The notes: generated by a model not told the origin, from the sequence alone. Positions 8,196 to 16,442 are shown, counted from the first letter of the stretch. The stretch: DNA of 64,000 nt from an uncultured Pelagibacteraceae bacterium (GCA_902596925.1 CACJVT010000001.1:1-64000), one strand, 5' to 3'. Numbers and translations are program-made.

Positions 8196-9377
8196 TTATC
8201 TTTGTTTTTTAGTTTTGAATTTTCCGCCTTTAACTTCTTGCTCTAAGAAAGAACCTTCAGCTTCTCCGACGCTAGTAAAAGTAACTCCAGTTGCACCTTC
8301 GTAATCAACTTTTTTACCTTTTGCTAATAAATCTAAACCTTTTTTAAGCTGACCTGGATAGATCTTTGTTCCAGGACCATTAGCAACATCCATTACATTT
8401 TTTGCAATTGATGCTCTATCAGTTGAGTTACCTGCTTGCATAGCTAAAACTATTAAAGCGGCAGCATCATAAGATTCTCCTGTGTATGGACCAGAACTAT
8501 CTATACCAGCAGCACTTGCTACTTTAGCAAATACTCCAGCTCCTTTTCCAGTTGAACCAGGTAATGAACCAAAAGATTTATTTAAATCTTTACCAAATGC
8601 ATCAACTAAAGATTGACCGATCATACCATCTGATAAAATAAATCTATCAAATGCACCAGAGTCTAAAGATGCTTGAATAATACCTTTACCACCTTGGTCT
8701 AAGTAACCTATCACAGCTACTGCATCTCCACCTGCTGAAGCAAGTGTTGCTACTTCAGATGAGTAGTCTGCTTTACCATCTTCATGAGCAGTTACTGTAG
8801 TAACTTTAATACCATGAGCTTCAACAGCTGCTTTATAAACATCTGCTAAACCTTTTCCATAGTCGTTGTTTGTATAAGTAATTGCTACACTTTTAATTTT
8901 TCTATCTTTAGTAACATCAGCTAAGATTTGTCCACCTCTTGCATCTGAAGGAGCTGTTCTAAAAAAGTATCCTTTATCATCAAGAGTTGTTAAACCAGGA
9001 GATGTTGCTGAAGGTGAAATCATTACAACACCATTTGGTACTGCAACATTTGATGCTATTGCACCTGTTACACCTGAACAGTCAGCTCCCATAATTGCTG
9101 CAACACCTTGTGCAATAACACCTTCGGCTGCTGCTGTTGCTGCCGCTGAGTCAACACAAGTTGAGTCTGCTCTTACAACTGAAATTTTTTCACCACCAAG
9201 TAATGATCCAGAGTCTGAGGCTTCTTTAAAAGCAAGTTCTGCAGATGCTGCCATAGCTGGTGTAAGGGATTCAATTGGACCAGTAAATCCTAATATAATT
9301 CCCATTTTTACTTCTGCAAAAACATTTGTTGTGAAAGTAGAAACAAATATAAATGCAGCCACAAATAGTTTTTTCAT
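8196..9377 (-). CDS. Periplasmic amino-acid-binding protein (LivJ/LivK family)
   Basis: Substrate-binding component of a HAAT ABC importer, 393 residues. A signal peptide MKKLFVAAFIFVSTFTTNVFA is cut after residue 21, and the mature protein starts EVKMGIILGFTGPIESLTP, the usual first strand and ligand loop of type-I binding proteins. Later blocks such as PSATSPGLTT and FFRTAPSDARGG are family-typical. It has a strong AAAGAGGA ribosome-binding site and its own terminator, as expected of an abundant protein. It converges on livGFHM, which lacks a binding-protein gene of its own, so it is the probable partner. Two cysteines (in DSTCVD and GADCSG) could form a disulfide. Ligand not predictable by eye. 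Confidence 0.9.
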   Translation of the reverse strand: MKKLFVAAFIFVSTFTTNVFAEVKMGIILGFTGPIESLTPAMAASAELAFKEASDSGSLLGGEKISVVRADSTCVDSAAATAAAEGVIAQGVAAIMGADCSGVTGAIASNVAVPNGVVMISPSATSPGLTTLDDKGYFFRTAPSDARGGQILADVTKDRKIKSVAITYTNNDYGKGLADVYKAAVEAHGIKVTTVTAHEDGKADYSSEVATLASAGGDAVAVIGYLDQGGKGIIQASLDSGAFDRFILSDGMIGQSLVDAFGKDLNKSFGSLPGSTGKGAGVFAKVASAAGIDSSGPYTGESYDAAALIVLAMQAGNSTDRASIAKNVMDVANGPGTKIYPGQLKKGLDLLAKGKKVDYEGATGVTFTSVGEAEGSFLEQEVKGGKFKTKKQR

Positions 9378-9390
9378 TATTATCCTCTTT

Positions 9391-9404
9391 AATTGTTAAC
9401 AATT
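9391..9404. promoter_or_regulatory. 14-bp palindrome in the binding-protein leader
   Basis: AATTGTTAACAATT is a perfect palindrome lying directly upstream of the ribosome-binding site (9383-9390) of the minus-strand binding-protein gene. A candidate promoter lies further up (TTGCAA, 16 bases, TTTAAT on the minus strand). A symmetric site here could bind a dimeric regulator. In AT-rich DNA such a palindrome may be chance. Confidence 0.3.
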
Positions 9405-9452
9405 TTTAAAAACCAAATTAAATCTGATTTATAAAAAGTTGCAATAAGCAAA

Positions 9453-10310
9453 TTATTTAATTTTGTGTAAAAAAAACACCGAAGTAATTACAATTATACC
9501 ACCCAATATGAACAAAATAGTGGGCACTTCACCAAAAACTAGATAAGTGAGAATAATCCCAAATATTGGAAAGAGAGAATAAAAAGGAAAAATCTTACCA
9601 ACGGTATAAAATTTATAGAGATAAAACATCAGCAGGTGTGCACATAAAGATACTATCACTGCTTGATAAGATATGAGCATCCATGACTCAAAATTTATTT
9701 GTACAATATTTTCTTGAACATTACCCTCAATGAAAACTGAAATAATTAAGAGTATTATAAAACCAAAAACACCAGTGCTAGCATTTATCATACTTATTGG
9801 CAGCTCTTTTAATTGTCTTGAATAAACTTGTGCTAGTCCAAAAAATAAAGCCATAAGACTTGCAAAAAAAAGACCCAAATAGTTTTCTGTTAATTTAGGA
9901 TCAAAAAAAATTATAACTATTCCAAGAAAGGACGTGAAAATCAAAATCCATTTATTTTTGCTTATATTTTCATTTAATAGAAACGCGCTTGCTAGTATTC
10001 CAAACGGTATCGCAAGTTGAGATCCTAAAATTATAGGAGCAATTATTGAGGAATGAAATAATGATAGATTCATAAATACATAAACTAAAACGCCCATAGA
10101 TATTGAAAATAGTATCAATGGTTTAAAAAATTTTTTATTTGGTAATTTAAATTTCCAAAAAGGTATTAGTAATAAAAATACTAATCCCATTCTTAATGAT
10201 GCCATTAAGATGGGTGGAACAGAATTATTAAGAGCTAATTTAGCTACAGGAAACGCACTCCCATGAGCTATCATTATAAAAATTAAAATGAGCAAGTGTT
10301 TAAGTGGCAA
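9453..10310 (-). CDS. EamA/DMT-family permease
   Basis: Drug/metabolite transporter superfamily inner-membrane protein of 285 residues with about ten hydrophobic segments in two EamA repeats (roughly 5-135 and 145-280). The first begins MPLKHLLILIFIMIAHGSAF and contains ALNNSVPPILMASLRMGLVF, a typical EamA helix pair; the second repeat ends YLVFGEVPTILFILGGIIVI. DMT proteins move small metabolites or amino acids, mostly by antiport or export; direction and substrate are unknown here. It is 9 bases downstream of the TerC-family gene and upstream of the binding-protein gene (75-base gap), all on minus. Confidence 0.85.
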   Translation of the reverse strand: MPLKHLLILIFIMIAHGSAFPVAKLALNNSVPPILMASLRMGLVFLLLIPFWKFKLPNKKFFKPLILFSISMGVLVYVFMNLSLFHSSIIAPIILGSQLAIPFGILASAFLLNENISKNKWILIFTSFLGIVIIFFDPKLTENYLGLFFASLMALFFGLAQVYSRQLKELPISMINASTGVFGFIILLIISVFIEGNVQENIVQINFESWMLISYQAVIVSLCAHLLMFYLYKFYTVGKIFPFYSLFPIFGIILTYLVFGEVPTILFILGGIIVITSVFFLHKIK

Positions 10311-10319
10311 TTTTTTTGA

Positions 10320-10931
10320 TTAGAAGTATTTTTTAAAGGTTTCATTAATTGATAAAACACCATAATCATTTAATCCACCTATAATCAACTGCAAAGCAAC
10401 AAGCAAAATAAAACCTAAACCAATATAGGCAATCCAAAGATGTCTTTGAATATAATTAGCTAAATAAGTAGCTAATGCACCAGTCAAAACAACTGACAAG
10501 ATCAATCCAAACATCATGTACCCAAAATTTCCTTTTGCAGCACCCACAACCCCAATGACGTTATCAAAACTAATAGTTATGTCTGCAAAAAGGACTTTAT
10601 AAATACTTTTAATAAAAGAGGGCTCTTTTGATTTTTTAGTAGGTGATTTGATCTTTTTAATTTCAAATAAATCTTTTCTTAAATCATTAACAATCCAGAT
10701 TAAAAGAAGACCACCGATTATTTTAACCCAATAAAATTGGAAAAGGTAAGTAGCAAAAATAGCGAATAAAACTTTAAAAACAAGCGCACCAACTACACCC
10801 CAAAAAATAATTAATTTTCTATTTTTAGGTACAAAATTTGCAGCGATTAAACCAATTATGATTGCATTATCTGCAGCTAAGATAATATCAATGAAAATGA
10901 TCTGTAAGAGTATGAGTGATTCTTCTAACAA
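10320..10931 (-). CDS. TerC/YjbE-family integral membrane protein
   Basis: Seven-helix inner-membrane protein of the TerC family, 203 residues, several of whose members export Mn2+. The two family motifs are visible: DIILAADNAIIIGLIA near residues 15-30 and DITISFDNVIGVVGAA near 118-133, each with the acidic residue and Asn thought to bind metal. The length matches the shorter YjbE-type subgroup. The start codon appears to be TTG at 10931 (no in-frame ATG fits the first helix). The 61-base upstream gap is filled by a terminator-like hairpin and leaves no room for the manganese riboswitch (yybP-ykoY) that precedes many terC genes. It sits 9 bases before a DMT permease gene. Confidence 0.85.
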   Translation of the reverse strand: MLEESLILLQIIFIDIILAADNAIIIGLIAANFVPKNRKLIIFWGVVGALVFKVLFAIFATYLFQFYWVKIIGGLLLIWIVNDLRKDLFEIKKIKSPTKKSKEPSFIKSIYKVLFADITISFDNVIGVVGAAKGNFGYMMFGLILSVVLTGALATYLANYIQRHLWIAYIGLGFILLVALQLIIGGLNDYGVLSINETFKKYF

Positions 10932-10950
10932 GGTAATATTATTTTAAAAA

Positions 10951-10982
10951 GACAATTATAATTGTTAGTTTTCTATTGTCTA
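10951..10982 (-). terminator. Probable terminator of the pxpA-TPR transcript
   Basis: Stem AGACAAT (10951-10957) with ATTGTCT (10976-10982) around an 18-base AT-rich loop, followed on the minus strand by UUUU (plus A run 10947-10950). It begins 11 bases after the TPR gene stop. The loop is large and the stem short, so efficiency may be low. Confidence 0.4.
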
Positions 10983-10992
10983 TTACTAGTAG

Positions 10993-11481
10993 TTAATATT
11001 TTGATTTTTCACCAGCTATAACTGCTTTTAGCTGGTCATATTCTTTACAATTACAATCTTTTAAAACTTCAAGTCTTTCAACTGCAAGATTGTGTCTGTT
11101 TGTAGCCACATATAGTTCACCAAGGTATTCATTTATACCTATATGCTTTGGATCGATTTTTAATCCCTGTAAATAAAATTTTTCCCCATTTTCAAAATCA
11201 CCAAGTTTTCGAGTTGTAAAACCAAGATAATTTAATGTATCAGGTTTATTTGGAAAATTTTTGTTAGATTGAACCAATAATTTTTTCGCTTTTTCGTATC
11301 TTTTTTTTGCTTTATCTATCTCATCTTTTTTTTCAAAGTTTTTTGCTGCTTTAATATGTGTAACAGCCATATCATATTTTGTTTTAGTTTTAGAGGAACC
11401 GCTATCGCTCGATCCTGCAGCATATGAGCTTGAGATAACCAAAGTAGATATAATAAGAGAAATAAGTAAATTTTTAATCAT
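10993..11481 (-). CDS. Periplasmic TPR-repeat protein
   Basis: 162-residue protein with a signal sequence MIKNLLISLIISTLVISSSYA and then a Ser-rich linker (GSSDSGSSKTK). At least two tetratricopeptide-like helical repeats follow: around 45-80 (AAKNFEKKDEIDKAKKRYEKAKKL region) and 85-120, where PDTLNYLGFTTRKLGDFENG and the following GLKIDPKH are canonical TPR spacing. TPRs bind partner proteins; the periplasmic location suggests an envelope scaffold. A Cys pair (CNCK) lies near the C-terminus. Its ATG overlaps the pxpA stop by four bases, so the two genes are translationally coupled, but no link to 5-oxoproline is known to me. Confidence 0.75.
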   Translation of the reverse strand: MIKNLLISLIISTLVISSSYAAGSSDSGSSKTKTKYDMAVTHIKAAKNFEKKDEIDKAKKRYEKAKKLLVQSNKNFPNKPDTLNYLGFTTRKLGDFENGEKFYLQGLKIDPKHIGINEYLGELYVATNRHNLAVERLEVLKDCNCKEYDQLKAVIAGEKSKY

Positions 11482-12257
11482 AAAAATTTTTTCATTTTAT
11501 TTAATGTTTTTAAATTTAGTCCGTTATCCAGTAAATTTTTTCTTATAGATTTAGCTGTTTCTAAAGAACTAATGTTATCGCCATGTATACATACAGAATC
11601 GATTTCACAAGGTATTTGTTTCCCACTGTGACAATTAAGTGACTGAGTTTGCACCATTTTTAACACATGTTTTTTTGCTTGTTCTGGGTCAGTGATTAAA
11701 GCATGAGGTTTTTTTCTTGATACAAGATTTCCATCATCCTCATAATTTCTGTCAGCAAATATTTCACAAGCAATTTTCATATCTAATTTTTTAGCAGCTT
11801 GTTCCATTTTAGATCCAGTTGGCACTAAATAAATTAAGTCTGGATTTATTCTTTTAATTACTTTTGCTAAAGTTGTTGCTAAATCAATATCTTCGCATGC
11901 CATATTATTTAAAGCTCCATGTGGTTTTATATGAGTTACATTTTCACCATGGTTAGACGAAATTGTTTGAAGAATTTCATATTGATTAGTTATTAATTTT
12001 TCTAATTCAGAAGAGGATAAATTCATTCGTTCTCTCCCAAAATTTTCAGGATCATTAAAAGATGGATGTGCTCCTATACTGACACCATTTTTTTTTGATA
12101 TTTCTACAACTTGACTCATAGTTTCCTCATCACCTGCATGATAACCACATGCAATATTTGCTGAATTAACTATTTCAAGTAAGTCAGGATCATGCTTGTT
12201 AGAATGATGTTTAGATTTCTCGCCTAAATCACAATTTATATTAATTTCAATACTCAT
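11478..12257 (-). CDS. pxpA: 5-oxoprolinase subunit A (PxpA, LamB/YcsF family)
   Basis: Subunit of the cytosolic ATP-dependent 5-oxoprolinase that opens pyroglutamate to glutamate together with PxpB and PxpC. The LamB/YcsF signature is clear: INCDLGEKS at residues 6-14, SANIACGYHAGDEETM near 32-47, and GVSIGAHPSFNDPENFGRE near 55-73. At 259 residues it has the usual length. The segment just after NCDLGE (KSKHHSNKHDPDLLE) departs from the common GxxxGDDEALM and lacks its glycine. pxpB and pxpC lie immediately opposite, divergent across 21 bases. The downstream TPR gene is coupled by an ATGA overlap. Confidence 0.93.
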   Translation of the reverse strand: MSIEININCDLGEKSKHHSNKHDPDLLEIVNSANIACGYHAGDEETMSQVVEISKKNGVSIGAHPSFNDPENFGRERMNLSSSELEKLITNQYEILQTISSNHGENVTHIKPHGALNNMACEDIDLATTLAKVIKRINPDLIYLVPTGSKMEQAAKKLDMKIACEIFADRNYEDDGNLVSRKKPHALITDPEQAKKHVLKMVQTQSLNCHSGKQIPCEIDSVCIHGDNISSLETAKSIRKNLLDNGLNLKTLNKMKKFL

Positions 12258-12265
12258 TATTCTTC

Positions 12266-12273
12266 AGTATAAC
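12266..12273. promoter_or_regulatory. Shared bidirectional -10 between pxpA and pxpB
   Basis: The plus strand offers TATAAC at 12268-12273 and the minus strand TATACT at 12271-12266, overlapping each other in the 21-base gap. Seven bases on either side lead to positions near 12280 (pxpB ATG at 12279) and 12259 (pxpA ATG at 12257), so both mRNAs would be essentially leaderless. The -35 regions are weak (TTTCAA at 12245-12250 for plus; TTGATA with long spacing for minus). Confidence 0.4.
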
Positions 12274-12278
12274 ATGGC

Positions 12279-12953
12279 ATGATAAAAAATATATCAAATC
12301 TTGGTGACGCAGCTTTATATTGTGATTTTGGCAAAGATGTAAATAAAGACATTAACACACAAGTAATCAAATACTTTAAAACTATTCAAAAAAAAAATAT
12401 TTTAGGGGTAAATAATATTACTCCATCTTACAATAAATTGATTATTTCTTTTGATCTTAAAAAAATCAATTTTAATAAACTTAAAAAGATAATTGATAAT
12501 ATTGAGATTATCAAAGGTGATAGTATTCAAAATAAAAAATTCGAAATTCCTGTCTGCTGTGAGAAAGAATTTTCTCTAGATATAAAAAGGTTAGAAAAAA
12601 AACTTAAGATGAAAGAGGAAAAAATATACGAGAGTTTTTTTGAAAAAGAATTTTTTTGTTATATGACAGGTTTTATCGCAGGAATGCCTTTTCTTGGAGA
12701 TTTAGATGAAAATCTTAGAGCAAAACGTCTTGATACTCCTAGGGTTAAGGTTCCAAAGGGTTCAATTGGTTTGACTGAGCAATTTGCCAATATCTACACT
12801 TTTGAAAGCCCTGGGGGATGGAATATCATTGGAAATACCCCATTAAATATTTTTGATAGCACTAAAGAAAAAGAACCCAATTTAATTAATCCAGGTGATT
12901 TAGTTACATTTAAGAGAATTACCAAAGAAAAATATCAAAATTATTATGAATAA
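12279..12953 (+). CDS. pxpB: 5-oxoprolinase subunit B (PxpB, KipI/allophanate hydrolase subunit 1 family)
   Basis: Second subunit of 5-oxoprolinase, 224 residues. The N-terminal line NISNLGDAALYCDFG is the KipI-type opening; the C-terminal half carries the cyclophilin-like core with FFCYMTGFIAGMPFLGDLDE, the block TPRVKVPKGSIGLTEQFANI, and SPGGWNIIGNTPLNIFD. These are the conserved boxes of this family, which pairs with KipA-like proteins. The start is fixed by the conserved N-terminus; an upstream ATG at 12274 runs into a stop after one codon. Its end overlaps pxpC by 8 bases. Confidence 0.92.
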   Translation: MIKNISNLGDAALYCDFGKDVNKDINTQVIKYFKTIQKKNILGVNNITPSYNKLIISFDLKKINFNKLKKIIDNIEIIKGDSIQNKKFEIPVCCEKEFSLDIKRLEKKLKMKEEKIYESFFEKEFFCYMTGFIAGMPFLGDLDENLRAKRLDTPRVKVPKGSIGLTEQFANIYTFESPGGWNIIGNTPLNIFDSTKEKEPNLINPGDLVTFKRITKEKYQNYYE

Positions 12954-13890
12954 AAATTATTTTGAAATTATAAGGGCAGGTATTAATTCAACTTTCCAAG
13001 ATCTTGGAAGAAACAATCTCTATCATATAGGAGTTCCATTCAGTGGAGCTATGGATAATAGAAATTATTTATTGGCTAATAAACTTGTTGGAAATGATTA
13101 TGATGATCCAGTAATAGAATTTGCATATCAGGGCCCTCATTTAAAATATCATGGAGATAAAATTAATATTGCTATTACTGGCGATGTCAGTTTTAAAATT
13201 AAAAATGGTGATAATTTAATTGATGGAGAATGTTATCAATCATTCATTCTAGAAAATGGTGACGAGTTAGATATTATTTCAACTAATAAATCCGTTTATG
13301 GATATCTAGCAATCAGTGGTACATTTGATTTAAAATTTCAATGGTCTAGTTGTTCAACTAATACTAAAGCAAAGATAGGATCTAACAATGGAGAAAAATT
13401 ATCTGATAACCAAAAAATTACAATCAAAGAAATTAATAATAACTTCGTGAATAGAAAATTAAATTATGTTAATACAAAAATAGAAAATATTAGAGTAATT
13501 AAAGGAACAAATTTTAATTATTTTTCTGAAGAGGGTAAGAAAATTTTTTTTAAAAATGAGTTTAAAGTCTCTAAATTATCCGATCGTATGGGAATGAGAT
13601 TAGAGGGAAAAAAAATAGAAAATATAGTTGATACTAATATTAGATCTGAAGGCTTAATTAAGGGTGTGATACAAGTGCCGGCTGATGGCAATCCAATAAT
13701 CATGCTCTCAGATCATGGTACTATAGGGGGGTATCCTAAAATAGGCGTTGTTGTGAGTGCCGATTATGACAAATTGGTTCAATTAACTCCTGGCTCAAAA
13801 GTCAAATTTCAAGAGGTCGATTTAAATAGTGCAGAAACTCTTTTTAAATTGTATGACTTAGAGACTCAAAATTTAATTTCACAAATATAA
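12946..13890 (+). CDS. pxpC: 5-oxoprolinase subunit C (PxpC, biotin-dependent carboxyltransferase-like family)
   Basis: Third 5-oxoprolinase subunit, 314 residues, of the KipA/allophanate-hydrolase-subunit-2 fold. Visible family blocks are the N-terminal RAGINSTFQDLGRNNLYHIG followed by VPFSGAMDNRNYLLAN, EFAYQGPHL near 60, the segment KVSKLSDRMGMRLEGKKIE near 205-223, and the C-terminal DHGTIGGYPKIGVVVSADYD. It overlaps pxpB by 8 bases and its stop shares one base with the next ATG (TAATG), so pxpB-pxpC-DMT is a coupled operon. Together with PxpA this gives a complete enzyme. Confidence 0.92.
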   Translation: MNKNYFEIIRAGINSTFQDLGRNNLYHIGVPFSGAMDNRNYLLANKLVGNDYDDPVIEFAYQGPHLKYHGDKINIAITGDVSFKIKNGDNLIDGECYQSFILENGDELDIISTNKSVYGYLAISGTFDLKFQWSSCSTNTKAKIGSNNGEKLSDNQKITIKEINNNFVNRKLNYVNTKIENIRVIKGTNFNYFSEEGKKIFFKNEFKVSKLSDRMGMRLEGKKIENIVDTNIRSEGLIKGVIQVPADGNPIIMLSDHGTIGGYPKIGVVVSADYDKLVQLTPGSKVKFQEVDLNSAETLFKLYDLETQNLISQI

Positions 13891-14768
13891 TGAATATTTT
13901 AAAAAGTTTACCTGGTCCATTACTGATATTTTTTGGTGCTCTTAGTTTAAGCTTTGGCGGACTTATAGTAAAATCTTTTGAGGGAGCAACATTGTGGCAG
14001 ATATTATTTTGGAGATCCTTATTCTTCTCCCTTACAGTTTTAACTTTTTTGATAATCACTTACAAAAGCAAAGTTTTAAAATCGTTTCATGACTCTGGAT
14101 TACCAGGTTTTATTGGTGGATTAATATTATCTATTGGTTTTTGTGGTTACGTTTTTGCTATGTATAATACTACTGTTGCTAATACTAATTTCATCATATC
14201 ACTTCAAATCTTATTTTTAGCTATATTTGGTTTCTTTTTCTTAAAAGAAAAAATTAATCTAATTACTTTAATCTCAATTATTTTAGCAATGTCTGGAGTG
14301 CTGTTAATGGTTGGAAATTCATTATCTCCAGGAGAATTATCTGGAAATTTAGCAGCTTTCACAATGCCAATTACCTTTGCAGTTTTGATAATGATCGTTA
14401 GAAAATTTCCATCTGTTGATATGGTCCCAGCACAGTTTGTTGCAGGTGTAAGTTCATGTCTTATTGGTTTATCACTTTCACCAACTATAATGATTTCACC
14501 TCATGATATTTTTTTAGGTTTTTTAGCTGGATTTTTTCAAATAGGTTTTGGTTTTATATTTATAACAATTGGTGCAAGAACAACACCTTCTGCAATGGTT
14601 GGAATAATCATGTTATCCGAATCTGTTCTTGGTCCTATTTGGGCTTTTCTTTTTGTGAGCGAAATGCCATCATTATATGGGTTGATAGGAGGAGCAATAA
14701 TACTTTTTGCTGTATTACTTCAATTTTATACCCTTTTAAAAAAACCAAAGGCAATCGTTTCCAATTGA
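13890..14768 (+). CDS. EamA/DMT-family permease linked to pxpBC
   Basis: Ten-helix DMT permease of 292 residues with two EamA repeats (about 5-135 and 150-285). Repeat 1 contains LWQILFWRSLFFSLTVLTFL and TTVANTNFIISLQILFLAIF; repeat 2 contains ARTTPSAMVGIIMLSESVLG, with the SE found at the dimer-related position in many DMTs. The start overlaps the pxpC stop by one base. The operon position suggests transport of 5-oxoproline or its product glutamate, or release of an excess metabolite; this is inference. The TGA stop (14766-14768) lies inside the -35 TTGACA of the glycine-riboswitch promoter. Confidence 0.85.
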   Translation: MNILKSLPGPLLIFFGALSLSFGGLIVKSFEGATLWQILFWRSLFFSLTVLTFLIITYKSKVLKSFHDSGLPGFIGGLILSIGFCGYVFAMYNTTVANTNFIISLQILFLAIFGFFFLKEKINLITLISIILAMSGVLLMVGNSLSPGELSGNLAAFTMPITFAVLIMIVRKFPSVDMVPAQFVAGVSSCLIGLSLSPTIMISPHDIFLGFLAGFFQIGFGFIFITIGARTTPSAMVGIIMLSESVLGPIWAFLFVSEMPSLYGLIGGAIILFAVLLQFYTLLKKPKAIVSN

Positions 14769-14793
14769 CATTTTAAGTTACTTATAGGACTAT
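14765..14793 (+). promoter_or_regulatory. Promoter of the glycine riboswitch operon
   Basis: Consensus -35 TTGACA at 14765-14770, a 17-base spacer, and a weak -10 GACTAT at 14788-14793. It predicts a start close to 14800, exactly where the first aptamer helix begins (14799). The -35 overlaps the stop codon of the preceding DMT gene, so promoter and gene end are packed together. Confidence 0.5.
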
Positions 14794-14798
14794 CGATA

Positions 14799-14955
14799 TA
14801 CGGGAGAGACTACAGATTATCGTAGCGCCGAAGGAGCAACTACCCAGGAATCTCTCAGGCAAAAAGGACCGTAACATATTAACTCTGGAAAGAGATTTAA
14901 TTCTCGCCGAAGGAGCAAAACTCTCAGGCAAATATACAGATGGGTATAAAGAGTT
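14799..14955 (+). promoter_or_regulatory. Tandem glycine riboswitch
   Basis: Two successive glycine aptamers. Aptamer 1 (14799-14873) is closed by TACGG/CCGTA; aptamer 2 (14881-14955) by AACTCT/AGAGTT. Both contain the diagnostic GCCGAAGGAGCAA (14827-14839 and 14906-14918) and CTCTCAGGCAAA (from 14853 and from 14921). A short linker joins them, as in classical tandem glycine riboswitches. The 3' strand of the second closing helix (14950-14955) overlaps the only ribosome-binding site, AAAGAG at 14948-14953, five bases before the gcvT ATG. So the switch appears to act on translation start, with no terminator visible. Glycine riboswitches upstream of glycine cleavage genes are well established, and have been described in SAR11. 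Confidence 0.96.
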
Positions 14956-14958
14956 AAT

Positions 14959-16065
14959 ATGGAAACAAAAAAAACATCGCTTTATCAATTACATCAAGAT
15001 TGTAACGCAAAGTTTGTTGAATTTGCAGGTTATCAGATGCCAATCCAATATTCTGAAGGTATTGTGGAGGAGCATAAATTCACAAGAAATCACTCTGGTA
15101 TTTTCGATGTTTCACATATGGGTCAATTATTTATTTATGGTGGCGATGAATTAATTAAAGATTTAGAAAAAATTTTTCCATTAGATTTGAAAAATTTGAA
15201 ACTAAATCATTCTAAATACAACTTCCTAATGGATAAAGATGCTGGGATACAAGATGATTTAATCATTACAAAAATTAATGAAGGCTTTTTAATAATTATT
15301 AATGCAGCGTGTAAAGACAATGATTTTAAAATTTTAAAGGAATTGTTAAACGAAAAGTATAAAATAGTTTTGGATGAAAATAGATCTTTAATTGCAATTC
15401 AGGGACCTAAATCATCGCAAATCCTAAATGATGTCATTGATGGAGTAAAAGATTTAAATTTTATGTCTGGAAACTGGTTCTTGTTCGATAAGCAGAAAGT
15501 ATACATTACTCGATCTGGGTATACAGGTGAAGATGGTTTTGAAATATCAATCCCAAATAACTTTGCAGAAAAATTGACCAGAGAATTAATTAATAAAGGA
15601 TCTAAATTGGCAGGCTTAGGAGCAAGAGATACTTTAAGATTAGAAGCTGGCTTATGCTTGTATGGTCATGACCTTGATAAAGATAAAACTCCAGTTGAAG
15701 CGAATTTGAAATGGGCAATTTCAAAAGAAAGAATTTCCAAAGGTGACTTTATTGGTTCGGACATAATTATTAAACAATTAAATGATGGTGTCACCAAAAT
15801 AAGAGTTGGGATTAAACCTGAGGGAAGAATAATTGCCAGAGAAAAAACAAAAATATTCAACCAATCAGATGTTCATATTGGAGAAATTACTAGTGGTACA
15901 TTTGGGCCAAGTGTTAATGGACCTGTGGCAATGGGTTATGTGGAAAATAAATTTTCAAAAAAGGATACTAAAGTATTTTTAGAGATTAGAGGTAAAAAAT
16001 ATGCAGCAAACATTTGCAGTTTACCATTTTATAAAAAAAGTTACGTAAAAGGAGTAAATCAATGA
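14959..16065 (+). CDS. gcvT: Glycine cleavage system T protein (aminomethyltransferase)
   Basis: Cytosolic folate enzyme that takes the aminomethyl group from lipoyl-GcvH, releasing ammonia and giving 5,10-methylene-THF. The 368-residue product has the standard opening [20 protein letters not shown] and [16 protein letters not shown], then FDVSHMGQ near 49-56, and the folate-binding YTGEDGFEI near 190 with [20 protein letters not shown] near 217-236. The start is set by this N-terminus. It follows the glycine riboswitch by three bases. Its stop overlaps the gcvH start (ATGA). Full-length and unremarkable apart from its regulation. Confidence 0.97.
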   Translation: METKKTSLYQLHQDCNAKFVEFAGYQMPIQYSEGIVEEHKFTRNHSGIFDVSHMGQLFIYGGDELIKDLEKIFPLDLKNLKLNHSKYNFLMDKDAGIQDDLIITKINEGFLIIINAACKDNDFKILKELLNEKYKIVLDENRSLIAIQGPKSSQILNDVIDGVKDLNFMSGNWFLFDKQKVYITRSGYTGEDGFEISIPNNFAEKLTRELINKGSKLAGLGARDTLRLEAGLCLYGHDLDKDKTPVEANLKWAISKERISKGDFIGSDIIIKQLNDGVTKIRVGIKPEGRIIAREKTKIFNQSDVHIGEITSGTFGPSVNGPVAMGYVENKFSKKDTKVFLEIRGKKYAANICSLPFYKKSYVKGVNQ

Positions 16066-16442
16066 GTGAAGTGAAATATTCTAAAGAGCATGAATGGATA
16101 AAATTAGAGGGTGATGTTGCAACAATCGGCATAACAAAGCATGCAACAGAGATGCTAGGAGATATTGTGTTTGCAGAGCTACCTGAAAAAGGTTCTAATG
16201 TTGAAAAAGATGGTACAGCAGGAGTTGTAGAGTCTACTAAAGCTGCAAGTGATGTTTATACTCCAGTGAGTGGTGAGGTTGTAGATACAAATCAAGAAAT
16301 TGTAGATGATCCATCCAAAATAAATCAAGATCCTGAAAATTCTGCCTGGTTCTTCAAATTAAAAATAAAAGATAAATCCGAAATGGACTCTTTAATGAAC
16401 AAAGATGACTACGATAAATTTGCAAAGGAGAATAATACCTAA
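16062..16442 (+). CDS. gcvH: Glycine cleavage system H protein
   Basis: Lipoyl carrier that shuttles the aminomethyl intermediate between GcvP, GcvT and the lipoamide dehydrogenase (not in this window). 126 residues, with the N-terminal [20 protein letters not shown] and the lipoylation motif [18 protein letters not shown]; the lipoyl lysine is K60. The acidic C-terminal half carries [15 protein letters not shown]. Overlaps gcvT by four bases and gcvP by one (TAATG), so expression of all three is tightly coupled. Confidence 0.97.
   Translation: MSEVKYSKEHEWIKLEGDVATIGITKHATEMLGDIVFAELPEKGSNVEKDGTAGVVESTKAASDVYTPVSGEVVDTNQEIVDDPSKINQDPENSAWFFKLKIKDKSEMDSLMNKDDYDKFAKENNT

Noticed and set aside
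10932-10992. Manganese (yybP-ykoY) riboswitch before the TerC-family gene
   Set aside because: The gap is only 61 bases, filled by a terminator-like hairpin; none of the conserved riboswitch loops is present.
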